Shown here: positions 50,371 to 58,189 of the stretch, piece by piece
Layout: each line of letters starts with the position of its first letter
Numbering within the stretch: position 1 is the first letter of the stretch
Made by a program: the position numbers and the translations under genes
Assembly: GCF_011421635.1 (NCBI RefSeq)
Contig: NZ_WTLI01000003.1
Span: forward strand, 242,135 to 306,134
Direction of reading: 5' to 3'
Source: Paenibacillus turpanensis
Lineage (GTDB): Bacteria; Bacillota; Bacilli; Paenibacillales; YIM-B00363
Length of the DNA: 64,000 bases
The notes under the pieces: generated by a model
The model's database searches: none
The model's input: only the letters and a program-made list of their open reading frames with translations
What the model was told of the DNA's origin: nothing

Positions 50371-51573
50371 TTATCTGAATAGTCCAAGTCTTCCGATCCG
50401 CTGCGCGGCTTCGCGAAGCCGCTCCTCGCCGGTCAGCAGCCCGAGCCGCACATAGCCTTCGCCGTGCGTACCGAACCCGATGCCTGGGGCAACAACGATA
50501 TACGCTTCCTCCAAAAGCAGGTCGGCAAATGACGAGGAGGTATGTCCTTTAGGCACAGGGAGCCAGCAGAAGAAGGAGCCCTGCGGTGGCTTTACGTCCT
50601 GCCATCCGATCTCTTCGAACGCGGCGTACAGCGCATCTCTGCGGCTGCGGTAACGGGCCACTAATTCATCAACACAGTCCTGCGGGCCGGTCAATGCGGT
50701 CGCCGCCGCCTCCTGAATGCCGCCAAACAGGCTGCAATAATAATGATCTTGAATGGTATTAATAAGGGAAATGACATGCTCATTGCCAAGCGCAAAGCCG
50801 ACACGCCAGCCGGCCATGTTGTAGGTTTTGGATAACGTGTAGAATTCAACGCCGACATCCTTTGCGCCGGGGGTCTGCAGGAAGCTGACCGGCTTTTCTT
50901 CACCGAAGCCAATCGCGCCATAGGCAAAATCACTTGCTACAACGATTCCGTGTTTTGCCGCAAATGCTACGGTTTCTTCATAGAATGCTTTATCGGCAAC
51001 AGCCGACGTCGGATTGTTCGGGTAGTTCAAAAACATCAGCTTTGCCTTGTCCAGATCACTGCCGGCGATCGCGCCGTAATCCGGTAAGAAGCCGTTGGAC
51101 TCGGCCAAAGGCATCATGGCCATGCGGGCTCCGGCCAAGGCAACACCAGACCAATAGTCGGGGTATCCCGGATCCGGCACTAGGCACACATCCCCCGGAT
51201 TAAGCAGGCATTGGCTGATTTCGACAAGGCCGGTTTTGCCGCCGAACAAGATCGCAACCTCGCGTTCCGGGTCCAATTCAACGCCGTAATCAAGCTTGTA
51301 ACGCGTTGCGATCGCTTCCTTTAAGAAACCGTAGCCGCTGAAGGGCGGGTAACGGTGATACATTGGATTGTCTGCTGCCTCTTGCAGCTTTCGTACGATA
51401 TGCTCAGGCGTCGGACTGTCCGGGTTTCCTTGCCCCAGATTAATAATGTCAAAGCCCTGCGCCGCTTTCGCATTCGCTTTTTTGACCAGCCCGGCAAAAA
51501 ATTGGGCGGGAAGACCCTTCATCCGATCTGCTGGCTCAATGGAAAAAGGCAGTGTGTGTGAATGATTGTCCAT
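50371..51573 (-). CDS. mtnE: MtnE-like PLP-dependent aminotransferase
   Basis: The 400-residue class I aminotransferase has INLGQGNPDSPTPEHIV near the N-terminus, NYPNNPTSAVAD, and the PLP lysine in YTLSKTYNMAGWRVGFA. It closely resembles the Bacillus YkrV/MtnE type that transaminates ketomethylthiobutyrate to methionine, the last step of salvage. LL-diaminopimelate or aromatic aminotransferase activity is an alternative. The ATG at 51573 is favoured over 51603, which has no ribosome site. Divergently placed mtnU supports the salvage assignment. Confidence 0.82.
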   Translation of the reverse strand: MDNHSHTLPFSIEPADRMKGLPAQFFAGLVKKANAKAAQGFDIINLGQGNPDSPTPEHIVRKLQEAADNPMYHRYPPFSGYGFLKEAIATRYKLDYGVELDPEREVAILFGGKTGLVEISQCLLNPGDVCLVPDPGYPDYWSGVALAGARMAMMPLAESNGFLPDYGAIAGSDLDKAKLMFLNYPNNPTSAVADKAFYEETVAFAAKHGIVVASDFAYGAIGFGEEKPVSFLQTPGAKDVGVEFYTLSKTYNMAGWRVGFALGNEHVISLINTIQDHYYCSLFGGIQEAAATALTGPQDCVDELVARYRSRRDALYAAFEEIGWQDVKPPQGSFFCWLPVPKGHTSSSFADLLLEEAYIVVAPGIGFGTHGEGYVRLGLLTGEERLREAAQRIGRLGLFR

Positions 51574-51682
51574 AGGTTTCCACTCTTTCTTTGTTTCATC
51601 CATAAAAAGGGCATTCGCAAAAGGGATGCGCTTATGGACGTATTGTAATACAGCTTGCCGGTTTTTCCAATCCGAATGGTTC

Positions 51683-51710
51683 TTGACTTCCTCACTTCAT
51701 CCAGTATGAT
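51683..51710 (+). promoter_or_regulatory. Promoter of mtnU
   Basis: TTGACT (51683-51688), a 16-base spacer and TATGAT (51705-51710) lie 31 bases ahead of the mtnU start in the divergent mtnE/mtnU gap. No SAM riboswitch was found in this 130-base gap. Confidence 0.7.
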
Positions 51711-51741
51711 TAGAAAAAACAAATAAGGCAGGTCGATGGTT

Positions 51742-52548
51742 ATGGCGATTTTAAACATCGCAGTAATTCAATTTGATATTAAAGCAGGCCATCCCGATCA
51801 CAACTTCGCGGAAGTGGAACGCCAGCTGGAGCGGGCGGCGGCGTTAACTCCGAAGCCGGATGTAATCGTGCTTCCGGAAATGTGGAACACCGGATACGCG
51901 CTGGAACAGATCGGCGAGCTTGCCGACCCGAACGGGGAACGTACAAAGCGGGTAATTTCCGCATTCAGTGCGAAGCATGGGATTCATGTAGTCGCAGGCT
52001 CGGTCGCTTCCGGCGCTGCGGACGGCGTACGCAACACGATTTACGCCTTTGGCCGCGATGGCGGGCTTTCTTCCGAATATGCAAAGCTTCATTTGTTCCG
52101 CCTTATGAATGAAGAAAAGCATCTGCTCGAAGGCGACCGGGTCGGCGAATTGTCGATCGACGGCCAGCAGGCGGGCATGATGATTTGTTACGATATCCGC
52201 TTTCCGGAGCTTTCCCGCCGGCTGGCACTTCAAGGCGCGAAGCTGCTGTTCGTTCCGGCGGAATGGCCGCATCCAAGGCTTCACCACTGGAGAACGCTGC
52301 TGCAGGCGCGCGCGATCGAAAATCAAATGTATGTCATTGCCTGCAACCGTGTCGGCACTGACCATGGAGCAGACGGCAAAACAACCTCATTCTTCGGCCA
52401 CTCCATGATTATCGACCCGTGGGGCGAAGTGCTGGTAGAGGGCGGGGAAGAAGAAGCGATCCTTGCCGCTTCGATCGATTTGGATAAAGTCGACACTGTA
52501 CGCCGCACGATCCCGGTGTTCGAGGACCGCAGACCATCCCATTACTAA
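51742..52548 (+). CDS. mtnU: Carbon-nitrogen hydrolase, MtnU type (omega-amidase)
   Basis: The 268-residue nitrilase-superfamily enzyme has the Glu-Lys-Cys triad at E46 (LPEMWNTGY), K115 (EYAKLHLF) and C149 (MICYDIRFPE). Family members of this type, such as B. subtilis YkrU, hydrolyse the alpha-keto-amides produced by glutamine-dependent MtnE. Its divergent position to mtnE fits that job. AAGGCAGGT (51725-51733) favours the ATG at 51742 over 51736. Two strong hairpins follow at the convergent junction with the LysR gene. Confidence 0.87.
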   Translation: MAILNIAVIQFDIKAGHPDHNFAEVERQLERAAALTPKPDVIVLPEMWNTGYALEQIGELADPNGERTKRVISAFSAKHGIHVVAGSVASGAADGVRNTIYAFGRDGGLSSEYAKLHLFRLMNEEKHLLEGDRVGELSIDGQQAGMMICYDIRFPELSRRLALQGAKLLFVPAEWPHPRLHHWRTLLQARAIENQMYVIACNRVGTDHGADGKTTSFFGHSMIIDPWGEVLVEGGEEEAILAASIDLDKVDTVRRTIPVFEDRRPSHY

Positions 52549-52605
52549 TGGGATGTTAGCCGGCTTCCATAAGGCTTGGAACGAAGTACTTCCAAGCCTT
52601 ATGGA
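52535..52605. other. Two perfect hairpins at a convergent gene junction
   Basis: CATCCCATT (52535-52543)/AATGGGATG (52547-52555) holds the mtnU stop in its loop. A 16-bp perfect inverted repeat follows (52566-52581 with 52590-52605) around an 8-base loop. Neither is followed by a U run on either strand, so they are not typical terminators. They lie between convergent mtnU and the LysR gene. Confidence 0.75.
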
Positions 52606-52622
52606 GCTGCCAGCAGTTCTGT

Positions 52623-53528
52623 TTACGTCCCCAGACCGTCGCTGACAACGGATTTTACCGTATCGATAAATGCCTCGGCGGCTTTCGACAAGTAACGGCC
52701 CTTGCGGTAGGCAAGCACAATGGTTCGCGTCGGGCGCGGTTCGGCAAACGATAAGATGACAGGCGTATACCGGTTCCAGCCGGAGCGGGCGATCATTTGC
52801 GGCACGAAGGCGATGCCCATGCCTGAAGCGACCAGCGACTGGACGGTTTCGATGTTGCTGCTTTCAAAAACAATATTCGGCTCAAAACCGGCTTCCTGGC
52901 ATAAATCGATGGCGATTTGCCGGAAGCCTTGTCCTTTTTTCAGAACAATGAACGGCTCATTACGCAAATCCTGCACATACAGGGGACCGCCATCCATGCC
53001 TGCGAGCCGATGATCAGGCGGCACGGCAAGACAAATTTCTTCTTCAATCAGCTCTTCATAGGCGATGGAGGCCTCTCCAATCGGTAGCGTCAAGAGAGAA
53101 ATGTCGGCCTGACCGCTAGACGTCAAATGCTCCAAATGAGCGGTCGTATCCTCGACCAGCGAGATTTCAATTTGCGGATAAGCCGCACGAAAGGCAGGCA
53201 GCACTAGCGGCAGCATGTGAGCGCCGGTAATCGGCAGCGAGCCGATGACCAATTTGCCCTTCCGCATATGCGTTAAGTCGTCCATTTCCTGCTTCAGCTG
53301 CTCTACCATGTCGATGATCGACTGCGCTTTGCCGATAAAAACGGATCCGGCATGCGTCAGCTCAACCGATCCGGTATTGCGGTGAAACAGCAGGGTGCCG
53401 ATTTCACGTTCCAGCTTAGCTAGCTGCTGGCTAAGTGACGGCTGGGCGATGTGCAGCTTCTCGGCGGCGCGGGAAAAATTTTTTTCTGCGGCGATTTGCA
53501 GTGCGTATTGCAGCTGTCTTAGCTCCAT
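52623..53528 (-). CDS. LysR-family transcriptional regulator
   Basis: The 301-residue protein has the LysR winged helix-turn-helix (residues 1-60, QLQYALQIAAEKNFSRAAEKLHIAQPSLSQQLAKLE) and a two-lobed effector domain (about 90-295). It is divergent from leuC, the classic layout in which a LysR protein controls the facing operon and itself. An inverted repeat in the shared gap fits. The effector is unknown. CcpC/CcpE-type regulators of aconitase are also LysR proteins, and LeuC is an aconitase relative, but that link is speculative. Confidence 0.92.
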   Translation of the reverse strand: MELRQLQYALQIAAEKNFSRAAEKLHIAQPSLSQQLAKLEREIGTLLFHRNTGSVELTHAGSVFIGKAQSIIDMVEQLKQEMDDLTHMRKGKLVIGSLPITGAHMLPLVLPAFRAAYPQIEISLVEDTTAHLEHLTSSGQADISLLTLPIGEASIAYEELIEEEICLAVPPDHRLAGMDGGPLYVQDLRNEPFIVLKKGQGFRQIAIDLCQEAGFEPNIVFESSNIETVQSLVASGMGIAFVPQMIARSGWNRYTPVILSFAEPRPTRTIVLAYRKGRYLSKAAEAFIDTVKSVVSDGLGT

Positions 53529-53552
53529 AGCAAAACCCCCTATAAAAATAAC

Positions 53553-53567
53553 CTATAGCAATTATAG
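53553..53567. promoter_or_regulatory. LysR-type operator in the LysR/leuC gap
   Basis: CTATA-GCAAT-TATAG is a 15-bp inverted repeat of the T-N11-A kind bound by LysR proteins, 25 bases ahead of the regulator start and about 75 ahead of leuC. A second partly matching element, GATATTATATC, begins at 53567. Confidence 0.6.
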
Positions 53568-53640
53568 ATATTATATCTTGGAACTATCGAAATGAACATG
53601 CTAAGATGTTGCATGAGAGGAAAGTGAGAGGGTGAACGAC

Positions 53641-55068
53641 ATGTCGAGCAAAAAGACAATGTATGAAAAGATTTGGGATCGCCACGTAATTTCGCAAGAA
53701 GAGGGAAAACCGGCAATCATTTATATCGATCTTCATTTGGTGCATGAGGTAACTTCCCCGCAGGCATTTGAAGGGCTTCGCCTTTCCGGCCGCAAGGTTC
53801 GCCGTCCGGACCTGACATTCGCGACGATGGACCATAACGTTCCGACGAAGGACCGTTTCAACATTACCGACCCGATTTCCAAGCAGCAGGTGGACACGCT
53901 GTCCCAAAACTGCGCGAACTTCGGCGTTACTCTTTTTGACCTGAACAGTATTGACCAGGGTGTTGTTCACGTTATGGGACCGGAGCTTGGACTTACGTAT
54001 CCGGGCAAAACGATCGTTTGCGGCGACAGCCACACTTCGACGCACGGCGCATTCGGCGCGCTTGCGTTCGGGATCGGCACCAGTGAAGTTGAGCACGTGC
54101 TCGCGACACAGTGCTTGCAGCAGGCGAAATCGAAAACAATGGAAGTGCGCATTAAAGGCAGCCTGAAGCCGGGCCTTACGGCGAAGGACATCATTCTTGG
54201 CGTCATCGCAAAATACGGCACGGACTTCGCTACAGGTTATGTCGTTGAATATACAGGCGACGCGATCAAGGCGCTTACGATGGAAGAACGCATGACGATC
54301 TGTAACATGTCCATCGAAGCAGGCGCGCGCGCCGGCATGATTGCTCCGGACGAAACGACGTTCGAATACCTGCGCGGCCGTGAGTACGCACCGCAGGGTG
54401 CTGCGTTCGACAACTATGTTGAGGACTGGAAGCAGCTCGTAACCGACGAAGGCGCTGAGTACGATGCTTATGTCGATCTCGATGCAGACACGCTTATTCC
54501 GCAGGTAACTTGGGGCACGAGCCCTGGTATGGGTACGGACATCACATCTGCTGTTCCGAATCCTGCTGACTTTACTACAGAAAACGAACGCAAAGCGGCT
54601 GAAAAGGCGCTTGAATATATGGACTTGAAGCCGGGCACACCGATGAGCGAAATCGCTATCGATTATGTCTTCATCGGCTCCTGTACGAATGGCCGCATCA
54701 GCGACCTTCGCGCAGCGGCTGAAGTCGTTCGCGGCTACAAGGTAGCTCCGAACGTAACGGCGATCGTCGTTCCTGGCTCCGGACGAGTAAAGATCCAAGC
54801 TGAAAAAGAAGGCTTAGACAAAATTTTTGTCGAAGCGGGCTTTGAATGGCGCGATGCAGGCTGCTCGATGTGCCTTGCGATGAATCCGGACGTTTTGTCC
54901 CCGGGTCAGCGCTGCGCGTCGACCTCCAACCGTAACTTTGAAGGCCGTCAAGGCCGCGGCGGACGCACGCACCTTGTTTCTCCGGCAATGGCTGCAGCGG
55001 CTGCGGTTACAGGTCGTTTCACAGATGTACGCGATTGGAAATTCAAATCGGAAGTCAGCGTCGGCTGA
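53641..55068 (+). CDS. leuC: 3-Isopropylmalate dehydratase large subunit
   Basis: The 475-residue aconitase-family subunit isomerises 2-isopropylmalate to 3-isopropylmalate in leucine synthesis. Fe-S ligands are in GSCTNGR (about residue 344) and [11 protein letters not shown] (about 404-414). It also has [34 protein letters not shown] at 53632 is another possible start. The leuD gene follows by 31 bases; leuA and leuB are not in the window, so this is a detached leuCD pair, probably under the divergent LysR protein. Confidence 0.95.
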   Translation: MSSKKTMYEKIWDRHVISQEEGKPAIIYIDLHLVHEVTSPQAFEGLRLSGRKVRRPDLTFATMDHNVPTKDRFNITDPISKQQVDTLSQNCANFGVTLFDLNSIDQGVVHVMGPELGLTYPGKTIVCGDSHTSTHGAFGALAFGIGTSEVEHVLATQCLQQAKSKTMEVRIKGSLKPGLTAKDIILGVIAKYGTDFATGYVVEYTGDAIKALTMEERMTICNMSIEAGARAGMIAPDETTFEYLRGREYAPQGAAFDNYVEDWKQLVTDEGAEYDAYVDLDADTLIPQVTWGTSPGMGTDITSAVPNPADFTTENERKAAEKALEYMDLKPGTPMSEIAIDYVFIGSCTNGRISDLRAAAEVVRGYKVAPNVTAIVVPGSGRVKIQAEKEGLDKIFVEAGFEWRDAGCSMCLAMNPDVLSPGQRCASTSNRNFEGRQGRGGRTHLVSPAMAAAAAVTGRFTDVRDWKFKSEVSVG

Positions 55069-55099
55069 TTTTACGGAACCAGTAGGAGGCTGAACGGCG

Positions 55100-55711
55100 A
55101 TGGAAGCATTTAAACAACTGACTGGACTTGTGGCGCCGGTTGACCGCGTAAACGTGGACACCGACGCGATTATCCCGAAGCAATTTTTGAAGCGGATCGA
55201 GCGTACCGGCTTTGGTCAATTCCTGTTCTTTGAATGGCGTTTTGACGAGCAGGGGAACGTGAATCCAAACTTTGAAATGAATAAGGACCGCTACCAAGGT
55301 GCGTCTGTTCTCATTTCGCGCGCGAACTTTGGCTGCGGCTCCTCCCGCGAGCATGCGCCTTGGGCGATTTTGGACTACGGATTCCGCGTTGTTATTGCAC
55401 CTTCCTTCGCGGATATTTTCTACAACAACTGCTTTAAGAACGGCATTCTGCCGATCAAGCTGAGCGAGGAGCAGGTGGAAGAGCTGTTCCAGCGTACGGC
55501 TAAGCAGGAAGGCTATCAGCTTTCGGTTGACCTCGAGAAGAAGCAGATTACGGATGAGCAAGGCCTGTCGATTTCGTTCGATCTTGACGAGCACCGCCGC
55601 CAATTCCTGCTGCAGGGTCTTGACGATATCGGCTTGACGCTTCAGCATGAAGACAAAATTGCTGCTTACGAAGAAAAGCGCAATCAGCAGGCTGCTGTCC
55701 TTAACGGCTAA
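55100..55711 (+). CDS. leuD: 3-Isopropylmalate dehydratase small subunit
   Basis: The 203-residue swivel subunit partners LeuC. It has [20 protein letters not shown] (about residues 19-38), the substrate loop [32 protein letters not shown], and [14 protein letters not shown] lies ahead of the ATG. It is the second gene of leuCD and ends ahead of a terminator. Confidence 0.96.
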   Translation: MEAFKQLTGLVAPVDRVNVDTDAIIPKQFLKRIERTGFGQFLFFEWRFDEQGNVNPNFEMNKDRYQGASVLISRANFGCGSSREHAPWAILDYGFRVVIAPSFADIFYNNCFKNGILPIKLSEEQVEELFQRTAKQEGYQLSVDLEKKQITDEQGLSISFDLDEHRRQFLLQGLDDIGLTLQHEDKIAAYEEKRNQQAAVLNG

Positions 55712-55752
55712 TATCCGGATTCGGCAGTACGCAACGAACTTTTACTAAAATT

Positions 55753-55806
55753 ATGACCCGTATAAAAGGCTGCGCACCGGCGTAACCTTTTGGCGGGTCA
55801 TTTTTT
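55753..55806 (+). terminator. Rho-independent terminator after leuCD
   Basis: ATGACCCG (55753-55760) pairs with CGGGTCAT (55794-55801), with an inner AGG/CCT helix, followed by TTTTTT. It closes leuCD. Confidence 0.8.
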
Positions 55807-55871
55807 ATGCGAAACCAAAATGATATTCGGGCGTACGAAATAGAAATCCGTTTAAAGGGAGGCTTTATAGA

Positions 55872-56645
55872 ATGAGTTTTTTTGGTAGAATGCTAGCAAG
55901 CATCGGAATTGGTTCCGCCGAGGTGGATACGCTGCTCGAGAAAAGCTCCTACGCCGTTGGCGAAGAGGTTCGCGGAGCGGTACGCATGCGCGGCGGCCAA
56001 GTTGATCAGAGCATTAATGCAATCTATATGACGGTCATGACCGAGTTTCTTCGCGAAACGGATAACGGAACTCATCGCGAAACGGCTGAAGTTGCCCGTT
56101 ACCTTGTCAGCGATCCGTTTACGCTAAAGGCCGGAGATGAGCTGGAGCTTCCGTTCTCATTCCCTCTTCCGGATGCAACACCGGTATCCGTTGGACGCAT
56201 CCCGGTTTGGATTCGTACAAATTTAGATATCAGCTCCGCCGTAGATCCGACGGACAACGACCGGATCGAGGTGACCCCGCACCCGGCGATGAGAGCCGTT
56301 CTGGATGCGGTGGACAGTCTCGGTTTCCGCTTATACAAAACAGATTGTGAGTATGCGCCGCGTCTTGGAGGCGGGCTCCCGTTCGTACAAGAATTCGAGT
56401 ATAAGCCGTCCGGCCGTTACGCAGGCCGTTTGGATGAGCTGGAGGTTGTATTGCGGCTGAACGGCAGCAGGATCGATGTTTATCTTCAAGTCGATCGCCG
56501 CGCCCGCGGTCTTTCCGGCTTGTTTGCAGAAGCAATGAATATGGATGAGAGCGTGGTTCGACTTTCGTTTGAAGAGTCCGAGTGGCGCGCCGGCTCCAGC
56601 TTGATCGCAGGACAAATTGAGCAGGTGCTGCAGCGTTACTCTTAA
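55872..56645 (+). CDS. spo0M: Sporulation-control protein Spo0M
   Basis: The 257-residue protein is a Spo0M/arrestin-like protein: FFGRMLASIGIGSAEVDTLLE at the N-terminus, VGEEVRGAVRMRGGQVDQSIN, FPLPDATPVSVGRIPVWI and an N-terminal arrestin-type beta-sandwich (about 1-130). A second domain follows (about 145-257). It is a cytoplasmic control protein linked to entry into sporulation and cell shape in Bacillus; the exact mechanism is not settled. GGGAGG lies ahead of the ATG. It has its own terminator. Confidence 0.95.
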   Translation: MSFFGRMLASIGIGSAEVDTLLEKSSYAVGEEVRGAVRMRGGQVDQSINAIYMTVMTEFLRETDNGTHRETAEVARYLVSDPFTLKAGDELELPFSFPLPDATPVSVGRIPVWIRTNLDISSAVDPTDNDRIEVTPHPAMRAVLDAVDSLGFRLYKTDCEYAPRLGGGLPFVQEFEYKPSGRYAGRLDELEVVLRLNGSRIDVYLQVDRRARGLSGLFAEAMNMDESVVRLSFEESEWRAGSSLIAGQIEQVLQRYS

Positions 56646-56664
56646 TTGGCCTAGGAATACAGAA

Positions 56665-56700
56665 ACGTCTGGGGACGGAATCCTCAGGCGTTTTTTTTTG
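56665..56700 (+). terminator. Rho-independent terminator after spo0M
   Basis: ACG-T-CTGGGGA and TCCTCAG-GCGT (about 56666-56691) form an imperfect stem followed by nine T residues. Confidence 0.75.
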
Positions 56701-56847
56701 TTTTTTCTATGAAAATAGCAACTTTTTCCGGCTTTATGCGTCTAATAGATTGGCGAAACCCGTCGACTGTCCGCTGAATTGCGAAAATAATGTCGGGATC
56801 AAAGACGGGGACGCGAGGAAGCTATTTTCTTCGATACGAGGTGCTGC

Positions 56848-58170
56848 ATGAGAAGAAAGACAAGGGCGCTCACAGCAGCGGGAGCCGCACTATTGGCCTT
56901 CGCACTGGGAGCGGGTACAGTTGAGGCGCAGGCAGAGCACACCCAATTTGCGTTGTATGTTGATGGTACGAAGCTTTCAGGCGGAGCTTCCGCCGTTATG
57001 TCCGGCAATACGCTTTATGTTCCACAGAATGTGCTGGAAAAGCAGTGGAATTTGAAGGCCTCCACGGATTCGAAAACCAATCAGATCACGGTGCGTACAC
57101 CGGAATCGGGCACATCCGTTTCCATGACTCCGCTTTTGAAGGATGGACAAAATTGGCTTCCCCTGCAGCAGTCCGCGCAGCTTGTTAATGTAAAGCTGAT
57201 TAAGGATGAGCTCACTGGAGCTGTCTTTATGTTTAATTCTTCAGGTAAATCAGGCGGCGTCGGAGGCCAGATGGTCCAAGAAGAAGCGGCTGTGATCCAT
57301 GCGGTAGAGCCGCTCGGCGATTCGATTCGGATCAGCTCCGATCGGAAGCCGTCCGAACCTGTGATTCAATTGGAGTCGCAGCCGGATCGGCTCATTATTG
57401 ATATACCGAATGCCAAGCCGTCCACACAAGCCGTAACCAAGAAGGTTAATGAGGTTGTAGCTGCTTCGGCGCAGCAGGTTTTAGGACTTGCCGTTACAGA
57501 ACTACCGGCAGCCGACGGAAAACCGGCGGGAGTTCGAATTGTTGCGCAGGTAAACGGGCCGGTCGCATATAAAATTTCGCAATCGAGCAACGGAATGGAA
57601 ACGACCATTAAGCTGAAGCCGGCGGAAACCCGTTTTAAAATTGTGATTGACCCCGGCCATGGCGGGAATGATTCCGGCGCGGTTGCTTCTTCTGGAAATT
57701 ATGAGAAGGATTTTAACCTAACTTTGTCGAACAAAGTAAAACAGCTATTGGATCAGGACCCTGCAGTCCAGGCCGAAATCACTCGTTCTACCGATGTTTA
57801 TATTCCGTTGGATGACCGTGTCGCTGCGGCGAATGGCATGGATGCGGATCTATACGTGTCGATACACGCCAATGCGAACGATAACAAAAGCATTTCCGGT
57901 ACGGAAACGTATTACAATCGCGAGGAAAGCAAGGCACTGGCGGAAGCAATCCATACTCCGTTGGTACAAGCGACAGGATTCAAAGACCGCGGGGTGCGCT
58001 TCGGAAACTTCAAGGTTATCCGTGAGACGACAATGCCGGCTGTGCTCCTGGAAGTAGGATATATGTCCAATGCGAGTGAAAATGCGGTGCTTCGTACAGA
58101 AGCGCTTCAGAACAGAGTGGCAGAGGCGATCGCAAAAGCTATTGCAGATTACATAAAGAAGAACCACTGA
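56848..58170 (+). CDS. N-acetylmuramoyl-L-alanine amidase (AMIN + Amidase_3)
   Basis: The 440-residue secreted protein has a signal peptide (residues 1-28), a copper-amine-oxidase-N-like domain (about 33-125, LYVDGTKLSGGASAVMSG, then TLYVPQNVLEKQW), an AMIN domain (about 150-255) and a zinc Amidase_3 domain (about 265-438). The zinc ligands are in IDPGHGGND, the conserved Glu in NYEKDFN, and SIHANAND, with the catalytic Glu in LLEVGYMSN. It cleaves the amide bond between MurNAc and the stem peptide in wall turnover. It is 19 bases ahead of the SLH gene, probably the same operon. Confidence 0.92.
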   Translation: MRRKTRALTAAGAALLAFALGAGTVEAQAEHTQFALYVDGTKLSGGASAVMSGNTLYVPQNVLEKQWNLKASTDSKTNQITVRTPESGTSVSMTPLLKDGQNWLPLQQSAQLVNVKLIKDELTGAVFMFNSSGKSGGVGGQMVQEEAAVIHAVEPLGDSIRISSDRKPSEPVIQLESQPDRLIIDIPNAKPSTQAVTKKVNEVVAASAQQVLGLAVTELPAADGKPAGVRIVAQVNGPVAYKISQSSNGMETTIKLKPAETRFKIVIDPGHGGNDSGAVASSGNYEKDFNLTLSNKVKQLLDQDPAVQAEITRSTDVYIPLDDRVAAANGMDADLYVSIHANANDNKSISGTETYYNREESKALAEAIHTPLVQATGFKDRGVRFGNFKVIRETTMPAVLLEVGYMSNASENAVLRTEALQNRVAEAIAKAIADYIKKNH

Positions 58171-58189
58171 ACCGAGAGGAGAAATTCCA

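Noticed and set aside
53584..54798. 404-codon minus-strand frame opposite leuC
   Set aside because: Antisense to leuC, Arg/His/Val-rich nonsense-like product, no start site; shadow of the coding strand.
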